Shown in pieces: positions 16,713 to 25,185 of a DNA stretch of 64,000 nt. This stretch comes from Chitinophaga sp. XS-30 (GTDB taxonomy: Bacteria; Bacteroidota; Bacteroidia; Chitinophagales; Chitinophagaceae), in contig NZ_CP043006.1 in assembly GCF_008086345.1 (NCBI RefSeq), positions 5,826,032-5,890,031 of the forward strand, in the 5' to 3' direction. The notes under the pieces were generated by a model. The model did not search any database, was not told where the DNA came from, and saw nothing but the letters and a program-made list of their open reading frames with translations. The translations under genes were made by a program, and so were the position numbers. Numbering within the stretch: position 1 is the first letter of the stretch; every line of letters starts with the position of its first letter.

Positions 16713-18095
16713 ATGCTTACCGGATTTATCCTGGCTTACCTGCTGATCACCGTGCTTATCGGGCAATGGGCGGCGCGCAAAGTGAAGAGCGCGCGCGACT
16801 TTGTGGTGGCGGGCCGCAGCCTTCCATTGGGGATCAGCACCTGCGTGATATTTGCCACCTGGTTCGGCTCGGAGACCCTGCTCGGTTCCACCAGCGAATT
16901 TTCACAGCACGGTTTACTGGGCGTGATGGAAGATCCCTTCGGCGCGGCATTATGCCTGTTGCTGGTGGGGCTTTTTTATGCCCGTAAATTATACCGCAGC
17001 AACCTGCTTACCTTTTGCGATTTTTTCAAAGTACGATACGGGCGCAAGGCCGAGGTGATCTCCGCCTTGCTGATGATCCCCTCCTATTTCGGCTGGATAG
17101 CGGCACAGATCGTTGCGATGGGCATTGTGGTGAATACCGTGATGGGCATCGACCCGGTGATCGCCATGATCGCCAGCGGCGTGATCGTCATGGCCTATAC
17201 TTATGCCGGCGGCATGTGGTCCGTTTCCGTCACGGATTTCCTGCAAACCATCATGATCGTAGCCGGTATCGTCGTGATCACCTGGAGCGTGGTGCAGGAT
17301 GCGGGCGGTTTGCAAACAGTTGTGGAACGTGCGCCGGAGGGCACCTTCCGCTTCTTCCCGGACCGTACCTGGGAGGGATGGATGCACTATGCCGCGGCCT
17401 GGCTCACGATAGGCCTTGGCTCCATTCCCCAGCAGGACGTGTTCCAGCGGCTGATGAGCAGCAAGAGCGAACGGGTGGCGCAGCATGCTTCTTTCATCGG
17501 CGCAGCCATGTACCTCGTCATAGGCCTGATGCCCCTGCTGATCGTGCTGTGCGCACAGCAACTCTATCCCGCGCTGATGCAGGACCATGAGAAAATATTG
17601 CCGAACCTCGTATTGCAGCACGGTTCGCTGTTCCTGCAGGTGCTGTTCTTCGGCGCTTTGCTCTCCGCTATCATGAGCACTACCAGCGGCGCCATCCTGG
17701 CCCCGGCAACAGTATTGGGCGAAAACATCATCCGCCCGCTCTTTTCCAATATCACCGATAAAAAATTCCTTCGCATCATCCGCCTGTCCGTTGTTATCGT
17801 TTCCGCGCTGTCCATGCTGATGGCGCTGAGCAGCCAGGATATCTACGAGCTGGTGGCCTCTTCCTCGGTGCTGAGCCTGGTATCGTTATTTGTGCCGCTG
17901 ACGGCCGGACTGTATTGGAAAAGGTCGAATGAAGCGGGGGCTATCCTGTCTATTCTCGCGGGAACAGCGGGTTACCTGCTGAGCCTGGCCGCGGAAACAA
18001 CGGTGCCGCCTTTGTTCGTTGGCCTGGGATGCAGTATAGCGGGAATGCTGGCGGGTACTTTTGGATGGAAAACACCTGTTGCGCAAACGGAATAA
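16713..18095 (+). CDS. Sodium:solute symporter family transporter
   Basis: A 460-residue inner-membrane SSS-family symporter using the sodium gradient. About twelve to thirteen hydrophobic helices are visible, starting in the first residues (LTGFILAYLLITVLIGQW). SSS features include the ARDFVVAGRSLPLGI segment, the ATWFGSETLLGSTSE stretch, YTYAGGMWSVSVTDFLQ, GLGSIPQQDVFQRLMSS and SAIMSTTSGAILAPA. The substrate cannot be predicted; SSS members carry sugars, amino acids, vitamins or urea. It ends 8 bases before a convergent gene with no visible terminator between them. The bases just before the ATG (16702-16709, TATTTTCC) are only a degenerate -7 box. Confidence 0.88.
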   Translation: MLTGFILAYLLITVLIGQWAARKVKSARDFVVAGRSLPLGISTCVIFATWFGSETLLGSTSEFSQHGLLGVMEDPFGAALCLLLVGLFYARKLYRSNLLTFCDFFKVRYGRKAEVISALLMIPSYFGWIAAQIVAMGIVVNTVMGIDPVIAMIASGVIVMAYTYAGGMWSVSVTDFLQTIMIVAGIVVITWSVVQDAGGLQTVVERAPEGTFRFFPDRTWEGWMHYAAAWLTIGLGSIPQQDVFQRLMSSKSERVAQHASFIGAAMYLVIGLMPLLIVLCAQQLYPALMQDHEKILPNLVLQHGSLFLQVLFFGALLSAIMSTTSGAILAPATVLGENIIRPLFSNITDKKFLRIIRLSVVIVSALSMLMALSSQDIYELVASSSVLSLVSLFVPLTAGLYWKRSNEAGAILSILAGTAGYLLSLAAETTVPPLFVGLGCSIAGMLAGTFGWKTPVAQTE

Positions 18096-18103
18096 TGGCC
18101 TGT

Positions 18104-19873
18104 CTACTTCAGCCAGTCCGTATATTTCTTTACCTGTTTGATGAGTTTGAGGAACTCCGCCCGGTACCCTTCTTTATCCGGGCCCCGTGACCGTTTAGCC
18201 ATGTCCGTTACCATCCGCACATTTCCTTCTCCTTTGTATTGCGATTTGCGCAGGAGCATGCCAAAAAGGGCTACGGAGGCGGCAAAGCGGAAATCCGGCG
18301 AAGCTGCGGAAAATGCGGCCGGGCGGCCGGGAACGGGCCGCTGCAGGTAATGCCGCATGGTATCATTCGGTTGCCGGTACCATATTTTTACATCCGCCAG
18401 CATGCCTTCCTGCGCCGGAAGCACGGGATCGATCTCGTACATCGCTACCACGCAATGCCCGGAGCCTACGATGCCGCCTACGATCCTTTCCCCGTTGCTG
18501 TTATCTTCCTTCAATATCCTGTTCTCATACCCGATCAGCCGGTAAGCGTTTACCCTGGCGGGATTGAAGTCCACCTCCGCCCGTACGTCTTTCGCCACGG
18601 TGAAAAGCGTGCTGCCAAATTCACGGGCAAACACCTTGTTGGCTTCTTCCAGGTCATCGATATAGGCGAAGTTGCCATTTCCTTTGCTGGCCAGGCCTTC
18701 CAGTTTTGAGTCCTTGTAATCTTTCATGCCAAAGCCCAGGCAGGTAAGCAATACGCCGCTTTCTTTTTTCAGCATGATGAGGTCTTCCATATCCTGGTCA
18801 CTGGTCTGCCCCACGTTAAAATCCCCGTCTGTGGCCATGATCACGCGATTGTTGCCACCGGGTATGAAATTCTCTTCCGCGATCTGGTAGGCCATCATGA
18901 TGGCGGCCTCCCCGGCTGTGGCGCCTCCCGCGCTGAGATAATCGATGGCATTGAGGATCTTCTCTTTCTGGTGTCCGGGGGTGCAGGGCAATACCAATCC
19001 GGGCGTACCGGCATAGGCCACGATGGCCACCCGGTCCCGCGGCCGCAGGTTCCTCACCAGCACCCGGAAGGCTGCCTGCAACAGGGGCAGCTTGTTATAG
19101 GTGCCCATGGAACCGGAGATATCTATCAGGAATACCAGGTTGCTCGCAGGCAGGCTGTCCATTTCAATCTGCTGTGCCCGCACGGCGATCTGCAGCAGCT
19201 GGTGATCTTTGTTCCAGGGGCATTCCGTATAATGGGAATAAATAGCAAAAAGGCTGTCTGGCTGCGGTAAAGGGTAGCTGTAATGGAAATAGTTGACCAG
19301 TTCTTCGATCCGCACGGCATCAACGGGAATGGGTTTGCGCAGCTTTACAAAACGCCGCATGTTGCTGTATGCAGCCCTGTCCACATCGATCGCAAAAGAG
19401 GAGACACGGCTTTTGGCGCTTTCCACAAATTTGTTTTCATACAGCTTGCCGTAGGTTTCATCAAAGAATGTGACGGCTCCCATGCCGATATTGCCATAGT
19501 TGGGGTTTGTGCTATGGGCAAACCTCGCCCGGGCCTTTGCTTTGGCAATGTCCGCGGAATTGTCCGTCTTCTGATCCGTTAAAGGGCTCAACTCTATGAG
19601 CATGCGATCGTGATGTTGCAGGGGCACTATCTTCGTCCTGTAGCCGGGGTGTTCAAAAACAAGGCGGGTGCTGTTATCGGGAATGTCTATACGAAAAAGC
19701 CCATACTGATTTGTCGTAACGCAGATGGTATCCTTGTCAATACAGATCTTCACGCCAGGTACAGGGCTACGGCTGATGCTGTCCTGTACCGCCCCGGTGA
19801 CCCATCCTCTCTGTTGTGCCGCTGACATCGTACTTCCGCATACCCAGAGGAGCAGCATGAGGAACTTATGCAT
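18104..19873 (-). CDS. YfbK-like von Willebrand factor A protein with carboxypeptidase-regulatory-like N-domain
   Basis: A 589-residue exported protein. The signal peptide (1-20, STMSAAQ) is followed by a carboxypeptidase-D-regulatory-like beta domain (about 24-97: VTGAVQDSISRSPVPGV...TNQYGLFRI). Next come the YfbK N-domain (SSFAIDVDRAAYSNMRRFV, about 158-176), a VWA domain with an intact MIDAS motif DISGSM at 251-256, and the DUF3520-type C-terminal region (VKIWYRQPNDT... to the end). VWA domains bind ligands through a metal ion; in this family the partner is unknown. It probably sits in the periplasm or on the cell surface. It is monocistronic and convergent with the symporter. The hydrophilic C-terminus shows no membrane anchor. 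Confidence 0.88.
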   Translation of the reverse strand: MHKFLMLLLWVCGSTMSAAQQRGWVTGAVQDSISRSPVPGVKICIDKDTICVTTNQYGLFRIDIPDNSTRLVFEHPGYRTKIVPLQHHDRMLIELSPLTDQKTDNSADIAKAKARARFAHSTNPNYGNIGMGAVTFFDETYGKLYENKFVESAKSRVSSFAIDVDRAAYSNMRRFVKLRKPIPVDAVRIEELVNYFHYSYPLPQPDSLFAIYSHYTECPWNKDHQLLQIAVRAQQIEMDSLPASNLVFLIDISGSMGTYNKLPLLQAAFRVLVRNLRPRDRVAIVAYAGTPGLVLPCTPGHQKEKILNAIDYLSAGGATAGEAAIMMAYQIAEENFIPGGNNRVIMATDGDFNVGQTSDQDMEDLIMLKKESGVLLTCLGFGMKDYKDSKLEGLASKGNGNFAYIDDLEEANKVFAREFGSTLFTVAKDVRAEVDFNPARVNAYRLIGYENRILKEDNSNGERIVGGIVGSGHCVVAMYEIDPVLPAQEGMLADVKIWYRQPNDTMRHYLQRPVPGRPAAFSAASPDFRFAASVALFGMLLRKSQYKGEGNVRMVTDMAKRSRGPDKEGYRAEFLKLIKQVKKYTDWLK

Positions 19874-19974
19874 CTTATTTTTGTCTCATACAACGATACA
19901 TGAAATTAAGAAAATATTTAATCAATTGGTTCTCCGGCGATAGAATTACCGGATTTAGATAGATAATTCTCCTT

Positions 19975-20508
19975 TTATTCGCTCAACTGGTAGATCTCGG
20001 GCAGATTGCGGCCCAAACCGTCATAATCAAGCCCGTAGCCGAGCAGGAACTTATCCGGTACGGAAAAGCCGAGGTAATCGATATGGATGGGATGTGTGGT
20101 GGCAGCGGGCTTGTGCAGCAGGGCGGCTACCAGCATCTGGCTGGGCTGCTGGTGGCGCAGCTGGGGGAGGAACTGGCTGAGGGTCTTGCCGGTGTCTACG
20201 ATATCCTCCAGGATCACCACCGTCCGGCCGTACAGGTCTTCCTCCAGCCCGATGGCGGTGATGACGTTGCCGGTGGATTTGGTGCCTTTGTAGGAGGCCA
20301 GTTTGATGAACGATATTTCCGCTTCAATGGTCAGGTATTTGAAGAGGTCGGCCGCGAACATGAACGAGCCGTTGAGTATGGCGATGAACAGCGGCTTTTT
20401 GCCCTCCAGGTCGTGGCTCAACTCAAATGCCAGTTCCCGGATACGTTGCTGTAGTTCGGCTTCAGCGAGGTAAGGCTCAAACCGCTTGTCGTGTACTTGT
20501 ATCGTCAT
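19975..20508 (-). CDS. hpt: Hypoxanthine phosphoribosyltransferase
   Basis: Purine salvage enzyme making IMP or GMP from hypoxanthine or guanine and PRPP in the cytoplasm. It has 177 residues. The PRPP-binding signature is VVILEDIVDTGKTL; AILNGSFMFAADLF is the N-terminal PPi-loop region, and LGYGLDYDGLGRNLPEIY is the purine-site/C-terminal block. I chose ATG 20508 (MTIQVHDKRF); the frame extends upstream to 20526, but those residues overlap the end of the preceding gene. It starts 4 bases after the stop of the LysM glucosaminidase gene, so it is translated from the same transcript. Confidence 0.95.
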   Translation of the reverse strand: MTIQVHDKRFEPYLAEAELQQRIRELAFELSHDLEGKKPLFIAILNGSFMFAADLFKYLTIEAEISFIKLASYKGTKSTGNVITAIGLEEDLYGRTVVILEDIVDTGKTLSQFLPQLRHQQPSQMLVAALLHKPAATTHPIHIDYLGFSVPDKFLLGYGLDYDGLGRNLPEIYQLSE

Positions 20509-20512
20509 GGTA

Positions 20513-21874
20513 TTATTTTCGAACAATCAGTTGCTGGCCGATCCTGATACCGTTATCAGACAGGTTGTTCCATGCCTGTAACTGGGCCACGGTAATGTTG
20601 TATTTCTTCGAAATACTGTATAGTGTTTCTTTTTGCGCGACAATATGATACTGCCCTGTACCACTGTTGGTGCCGATCTTCTTCAGTTCTTCGACCATTT
20701 CCGGGGGCAGGCCGGTCTGCTTCGGTGTGGCGGCAGGTTGTTGCGCCACCGGTGCGGCGGGGGCTGCCGGGGTTTCGGGCGTTGATGCCTGCGGGTTACC
20801 GGCTTTCTCTATTTCCTCCCGGATATCCCGGATGATCTTGCGGGGTTCCAGGTCTTTATGCTCATCCGCTTTTACAACAGAATGGCTGCCCAGTTTCGGT
20901 TTAACGGAAGCATACCCGTCCAGCACGATCTTCTCGCCTGCAGCCGGCTGCTCTCCTTCCTGCATTTTATTCCGCTTGCGAAGCCAGCGCAGCTGTACGC
21001 CTTCCGCCTGCGCAATATCGTGCAGGGTTTCACCGGGCGCCACGATGTGGTAATCGTTCTTCCCTTTTTTATGCTTGCTCTGCAGGAAGATCAGCATGTC
21101 TTTTTCCAGCGGCACATCTGTAGCCAGATCATTCATTTTAAGCAGGTTGCTGAGCCGGATATTTTTTGCATTGGCTACCTGTATCAGCGCGGTGCCTTCT
21201 TTTACATAGACCACTTTGCGGCCATTGATCCTGAATTCCGTGTGCTGCGGGTAATTGACCTTTGCGGGGGCATTATATTCCCGGGCAGCGGGCGCATCCT
21301 CCGGCCTTTGCACCGGCGGGCCCGCAAACACCGGACCCTGGGGCAGCGCCTTGTTGCTCATGGCCAGCGTCGTGTATTCCTGCAGGTTATACTTCTCGAT
21401 GATCTGTATCAGCTGCTGCGGGTAAGTTCTGCTGGTGGCATATCCTGCTGTTTTCAAACCATATGCCCAGGATTTGTAATCATCGGCGGCATAATCGAAC
21501 AGGAATTTATACCGGGGATTGTTGCGCAGAAAATCGGAATGATCTTTCCAGGATTCCTCCGGCGAATCATATTTGCGGAAACACTCTCCCTTGGCATCAT
21601 CGTCATAGTTGACGCTCTTGCCGGTCCAGTTATTCTTGCATTTGATACCGAAGTGATTGTTGGAATTAAGCACCAGCCAACCGTTACCGGACTGGGTTTC
21701 CAGGATGCCCTGCGCCAGCTTGATGGCTGCGGGAACGCCTGAACGGCGCATTTCTTCCATGGCGATATGCTTATAGCTGTCGATGTACTGTGTGGTGCTG
21801 ACACTTTGCGCTGCAGCCGTTGTAAAGGCGCAGATCACCATACAGATCGCCAGGCAGTATGACTTTACTTGCAT
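20513..21874 (-). CDS. Glucosaminidase with C-terminal LysM repeats
   Basis: A 453-residue secreted peptidoglycan hydrolase. Signal peptide 1-23 (FTTAAAQS). The FlgJ/LytG-like glucosaminidase domain (about 28-165) has the catalytic Glu59 in GILETQSGNGWL, then HFGIKCKNNWTG, YRKYDSPEESW-like and TDRTYPQ-like family blocks. A degenerate LysM (about 219-270) is followed by two clear LysM domains (DYHIVAPGETLHDIAQ and the last 46 residues, QYHIVAQKETLYSIS) separated by a Pro/Ala-rich linker. LysM binds the glycan chains, so the enzyme probably trims peptidoglycan during growth or division. It is the middle gene of an O-methyltransferase/glucosaminidase/hpt run. Confidence 0.93.
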   Translation of the reverse strand: MQVKSYCLAICMVICAFTTAAAQSVSTTQYIDSYKHIAMEEMRRSGVPAAIKLAQGILETQSGNGWLVLNSNNHFGIKCKNNWTGKSVNYDDDAKGECFRKYDSPEESWKDHSDFLRNNPRYKFLFDYAADDYKSWAYGLKTAGYATSRTYPQQLIQIIEKYNLQEYTTLAMSNKALPQGPVFAGPPVQRPEDAPAAREYNAPAKVNYPQHTEFRINGRKVVYVKEGTALIQVANAKNIRLSNLLKMNDLATDVPLEKDMLIFLQSKHKKGKNDYHIVAPGETLHDIAQAEGVQLRWLRKRNKMQEGEQPAAGEKIVLDGYASVKPKLGSHSVVKADEHKDLEPRKIIRDIREEIEKAGNPQASTPETPAAPAAPVAQQPAATPKQTGLPPEMVEELKKIGTNSGTGQYHIVAQKETLYSISKKYNITVAQLQAWNNLSDNGIRIGQQLIVRK

Positions 21875-21887
21875 GAATATGTTGAAT

Positions 21888-22538
21888 TTAATGGGTCTGT
21901 TTCTTGCGGATCAGCATCAATCCATCGCGCAATGTAAGCAGCATTGTTTCCGCACGTTCGTCCGCCACCGCTTTTTCCGCAAACCGGATCATGGCCTTGG
22001 CGTTATTGCTTTGCCCGCTTTCCGGCAACACCACTTCTCCATGATAAAGCACATTGTCGGCCAGCATGAAACCGCCGGGGCGAAGCTTTTCCCACACCAT
22101 GTCGTAGTACCCGGTGTAGCCTGCTTTATCCGCATCGATGAATACCAGGTCAAACACTTCATCCAGTTGCGTGATGATCTCCGCGGCCTTACCGGTATGC
22201 TGCACGATCTTGTCCCCCAGCCCCGCTTCTTTGAAATAGCGGGAAGACATGGCTTCCAGTTCTTCATTCACATCTATCGTATGCAACACGCCGTCTTCCG
22301 TCAGCCCCTGAGCGAGACAGATAGCCGAATAACCGGTAAACGTGCCGATCTCCAATATCCGCCGGGGCTTGATCATCTGGCTGACCATCGTCAGCAAACG
22401 CCCCTGTAAATGGCCACTGAGCATGTGAGGCTGAGCTATTTTCAGGTATGTTTCACGATGCAAACGATAAAGCAATTCCGTTTCCGGGGTACTGTACCGT
22501 TCTGCAAACGCCTGAATGTCCTCTGGTATTACCTCCAT
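21888..22538 (-). CDS. O-methyltransferase (COMT-like, class I SAM)
   Basis: A 216-residue catechol-type O-methyltransferase-family enzyme. SAM motif I is ILEIGTFTGYSAICLAQ (about residues 60-76). The acidic IDVNEE, the metal-binding stretch DLVFIDADKAGYTGYY and LADNVLYHGEV follow the family order; the substrate, a small hydroxylated compound, is unknown. It is the first gene of a run with the glucosaminidase (13 bases downstream) and hpt. A perfect -7 box lies just upstream of its ATG, giving a very short leader. Confidence 0.92.
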   Translation of the reverse strand: MEVIPEDIQAFAERYSTPETELLYRLHRETYLKIAQPHMLSGHLQGRLLTMVSQMIKPRRILEIGTFTGYSAICLAQGLTEDGVLHTIDVNEELEAMSSRYFKEAGLGDKIVQHTGKAAEIITQLDEVFDLVFIDADKAGYTGYYDMVWEKLRPGGFMLADNVLYHGEVVLPESGQSNNAKAMIRFAEKAVADERAETMLLTLRDGLMLIRKKQTH

Positions 22539-22551
22539 GCCCTTTTTTTTA

Positions 22552-22559
22552 CAAACCTA
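22552..22559 (-). promoter_or_regulatory. -7 box for the O-methyltransferase gene
   Basis: Minus-strand TAGGTTTG matches TAnnTTTG. It ends 13 bases before the ATG at 22538. No -33 TTTG is seen at the usual spacing. Confidence 0.45.
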
Positions 22560-22579
22560 CGCAATTTTTCGGCTGCAGA

Positions 22580-23278
22580 TCAGAAGTTTGGCCGCAACTT
22601 GTTGGTGGTGTAGAATACCCGGAAGTACTCCACCACTTCGTCAGCCGTATCAAATACTTTCAGCAGATCCAGATCTTCCGGATGGATATTGCTTTCCTTT
22701 TTCATCATCACCGTATCGATCCATTCCAGCAAGCCGGACCAGTATGCCTTTCCTACCAGCACCAGCGGCGTTTCGGTCATTTTTTTTGTTTGTATGAGCG
22801 TGGCTACTTCAAAGAACTCATCCATTGTGCCGAAACCGCCGGGCATCATTACAAATCCCTGTGAGTATTTGGTGAACATCACTTTGCGTACAAAGAAGTA
22901 GTCGAAGTTGATGCTCTTGTCGTAGTCGATAAAAGTGTTGGGATACTGTTCATGCGGCAGGGAAATGTTCAGCCCCACGCTTTTTCCGTTGGCTTTCTGT
23001 GCGCCTTTATTGGCCGCTTCCATTATGCCCGGGCCGCCGCCGGAGATGATCCCGAAACCGTCTGTTGCCAGCCGTTCCGCCACTTCACAGGCCAGGTCAT
23101 AATACGGATTCCCCTCCCTTGTACGGGCGGAACCAAAAATAGATATACAGGGACCGATCTTTGCCAGTGTTTCAAACCCTTCTACAAATTCCGCCATGAT
23201 CTTGAAGATCTGCCAGCTGGAGTGGGCTTTGGTTTCCGTCCAGTCGCGTTCCTTCAGGTTCTTTAAAGACTCATTCAT
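22580..23278 (-). CDS. LOG-family (TIGR00730) nucleoside 5'-monophosphate phosphoribohydrolase
   Basis: A 232-residue Rossmann-fold protein of the lysine-decarboxylase-like/LOG family. These enzymes hydrolyse purine or cytokinin nucleoside monophosphates to base and ribose 5-phosphate. The nucleotide-binding segments SIFGSART and GIISGGGPGIMEAANKGA and the family motif PGGFGTMDEFFE are intact. I chose ATG 23278 (MNESLKNLKE); a TTG 6 bases earlier is less likely. The natural substrate is probably a purine nucleotide, but this is inferred from the family. Confidence 0.92.
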   Translation of the reverse strand: MNESLKNLKERDWTETKAHSSWQIFKIMAEFVEGFETLAKIGPCISIFGSARTREGNPYYDLACEVAERLATDGFGIISGGGPGIMEAANKGAQKANGKSVGLNISLPHEQYPNTFIDYDKSINFDYFFVRKVMFTKYSQGFVMMPGGFGTMDEFFEVATLIQTKKMTETPLVLVGKAYWSGLLEWIDTVMMKKESNIHPEDLDLLKVFDTADEVVEYFRVFYTTNKLRPNF

Positions 23279-23523
23279 CTGCAATTCTTTTTATTCACTA
23301 AACTACAATTTTTTAAGGGAACGGGCTGCGCTGCGGCGGTCAGGTGTTGAGAACAACGGAGTCCTGCAATAGCGGAAGCGCTCCGGATGCATGCCCTGAA
23401 GGCGGTAAGGCGATGACAACAACGACCAAATATAAAATATGGAGACCAACGGCGCCGTTGGAGCCCGCTACCGGTGCGGTATTCGCATCACTAGTATAGC
23501 TGAAAAGACAGCGCCGCAAACGA
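23279..23523. other. Non-coding gap containing a 16-bp palindrome
   Basis: The 245 bases between the LOG-family gene and the beta-barrel gene hold no convincing gene; a 64-codon minus frame shows no family features. A perfect palindrome, CCAACGGCGCCGTTGG, lies at 23446-23461, downstream of the beta-barrel gene. It could be a weak hairpin, but no T-tract follows it directly. Confidence 0.3.
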
Positions 23524-24096
23524 CTACAAACCAATATTCACGCCACCGGAGAAAATGGGACGGTTCATATAAGGCGAATTACTGTCCTGCAGCACATCAT
23601 AGAGTATCATGATGGTGAGTGCGGAATTGCCGCCGATCGGCTGGGCATAGCCACCTCCGAGCAGGAGGCTGGGGGCATAGTAATTATCTTTTGTAACAAT
23701 GCGCTCTCCGTCATAAGTAGTACGTTTCACGGAGATCCTGTTATATTCAGGCTGGGCGTGCAGAAAGAATTGCTGGAAAGGATAAAAGCGGGCGAACACA
23801 CCGCCGCCAAAAATGGAATAGTTGTTCCGTTCAAACACATCTCCATTAAAGTCCCGGAATTTCTGCGCGGCATATTGTGCATTGATATTCACGCCTGCGG
23901 CAAACATAGGCGAGAAACGGTAGCCGATCAGCGGAGATACATTCACGAAGGTATAATCCCCGATGGAGAAACCAAGCGCGCCGCCGAACATCAGCCTGCT
24001 TTTATCAAAGCCGCGGGAACTGTCTGTTACATAACCCTGCGCGGATGCGGTCAAAGCGCTGACAATGAGTATAACGATGAAGATCGAACGTTTCAT
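23524..24096 (-). CDS. Outer-membrane beta-barrel protein
   Basis: A 190-residue protein with signal peptide MKRSIFIVILIVSALTASAQ, then alternating amphipathic strands rich in Gly/Tyr/Phe (LMFGGALGFSIGDYTFVNV, SPLIGYRF, YSIFGGGVFARFYPF, SLLLGGGYAQP), ending FSGGVNIGL. This is the usual look of small OmpW/OMP_b-brl-type barrels in Bacteroidota. No function can be assigned. It has its own transcription unit, with a short gap to the upstream PorP/SprF gene stop. Confidence 0.82.
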   Translation of the reverse strand: MKRSIFIVILIVSALTASAQGYVTDSSRGFDKSRLMFGGALGFSIGDYTFVNVSPLIGYRFSPMFAAGVNINAQYAAQKFRDFNGDVFERNNYSIFGGGVFARFYPFQQFFLHAQPEYNRISVKRTTYDGERIVTKDNYYAPSLLLGGGYAQPIGGNSALTIMILYDVLQDSNSPYMNRPIFSGGVNIGL

Positions 24097-24158
24097 GGCT
24101 AGTGTTTATATCCGGCTAAATTATCGGTTTTCTGCGAAACGGCACAGCCAACATCCTG

Positions 24159-25178
24159 TTAAAAAGACGGGCAAAGGGAAGCTCTCTGCGCCCTGCCGAA
24201 TGCGCGGTTAGGATAAATGCCGGTATAGATAATGCTCAGCTCGTATGCGCCCTGGCGGCTGTTGGCCACGGCTAGGTTGGAAGATGTTACATCGTAGTTG
24301 AACATGAGGCGTACATTGCTCATCTGATAGCCTACCACAAAGGGGAAAGCATCTTTCACACGATAGTACAACCCGCCGAATACCTGCTTGTCGCCGTCCC
24401 CGGAAAGGTTATAGGCGGCATATCCGCCGAACATCAGTTCGCTGGAACCGGCCTGCTGCGCATAGTATGCGCCGGGGTTCAGGATGATGTAATCGCTCAT
24501 CTTCAGGCTGGCGTTCAGGAAACCGATATACCGCGGCTCTATCTGGTTATTGCCGCTATAGAACGTTTCCCGGGGCTTGTTGACGTGGTGTACGGAAAAA
24601 CCGCCGTTGACATATACCAGGTCATTCGGAAAAAATGCGTAGTTCATACCTACCTGCATATCAAAATAACCGATCGCGGAGTTGTTGATCGGCTCACCGG
24701 AAACCATCTGTGAATCGAAGAACTGGCCGTTCCATTGGGTACCGAATGTTAGTTTGTTGAGGTCTACCCTTTTATTGGCATACCCTACGTTGAAACCTGC
24801 GGAAAGCAGGCTGCTCTGGCCCATCAGCTGGTGATAGGCAATGGAGCCGTAGGCTTTGGTGGAAGTAAGATTGCCGGTACCGGCCACATCGCGGAGCAGC
24901 AGACCGCCAACGCCCACCCAGCCATAATTCAGCTGGTCCCTGAACAGCTGCAAATCACCGAAGAGGGACATGGTTTTGTATGGCACCGGAATGGAAGCCC
25001 ATTGGTTCCGGTAGTTCAGCCCCACACGGTAGTTGCCATCAGGAATAAAACCGGTATTGGCAGGATTGGTAGAAAGCGGCGAGTTGTAGAACTGCGAGAA
25101 GTGCAGGTCCTGGGCGGAGGCTGAAACAGCTCCCGTCAGGCAACAAACCAGGATCATATGGCAGGCAATCTTTCTCAT
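24159..25178 (-). CDS. PorP/SprF-family type IX secretion outer-membrane protein (second copy)
   Basis: A 339-residue barrel of the PorP/SprF family: signal peptide MRKIACHMILVCCLTGAVSASA, then DLHFSQFYNSPLSTNPANTGF, YRNQWASIPVPYKT, many barrel strands and the C-terminus ASLCPSF. The end resembles that of the copy at 10696-11745 (VVCPSF). I chose ATG 25178; the frame also opens at a TTG at 25184, which would overlap the upstream stop region. It begins 7 bases after the stop of the SBBP/PKD type B protein, so it is likely the partner for export of that protein. Confidence 0.92.
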   Translation of the reverse strand: MRKIACHMILVCCLTGAVSASAQDLHFSQFYNSPLSTNPANTGFIPDGNYRVGLNYRNQWASIPVPYKTMSLFGDLQLFRDQLNYGWVGVGGLLLRDVAGTGNLTSTKAYGSIAYHQLMGQSSLLSAGFNVGYANKRVDLNKLTFGTQWNGQFFDSQMVSGEPINNSAIGYFDMQVGMNYAFFPNDLVYVNGGFSVHHVNKPRETFYSGNNQIEPRYIGFLNASLKMSDYIILNPGAYYAQQAGSSELMFGGYAAYNLSGDGDKQVFGGLYYRVKDAFPFVVGYQMSNVRLMFNYDVTSSNLAVANSRQGAYELSIIYTGIYPNRAFGRAQRASLCPSF

Positions 25179-25185
25179 AACCAAA

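Noticed and set aside
23446..23461. Perfect 16-bp palindrome CCAACGGCGCCGTTGG as a regulatory site
   Set aside because: About one such palindrome is expected by chance in 64 kb, and no partner site or T-tract was found.
23340..23534. A 64-codon minus-strand frame in the gap between the LOG-family and beta-barrel genes
   Set aside because: It overlaps the end of the beta-barrel gene, lacks family features and has no promoter; treated as chance.
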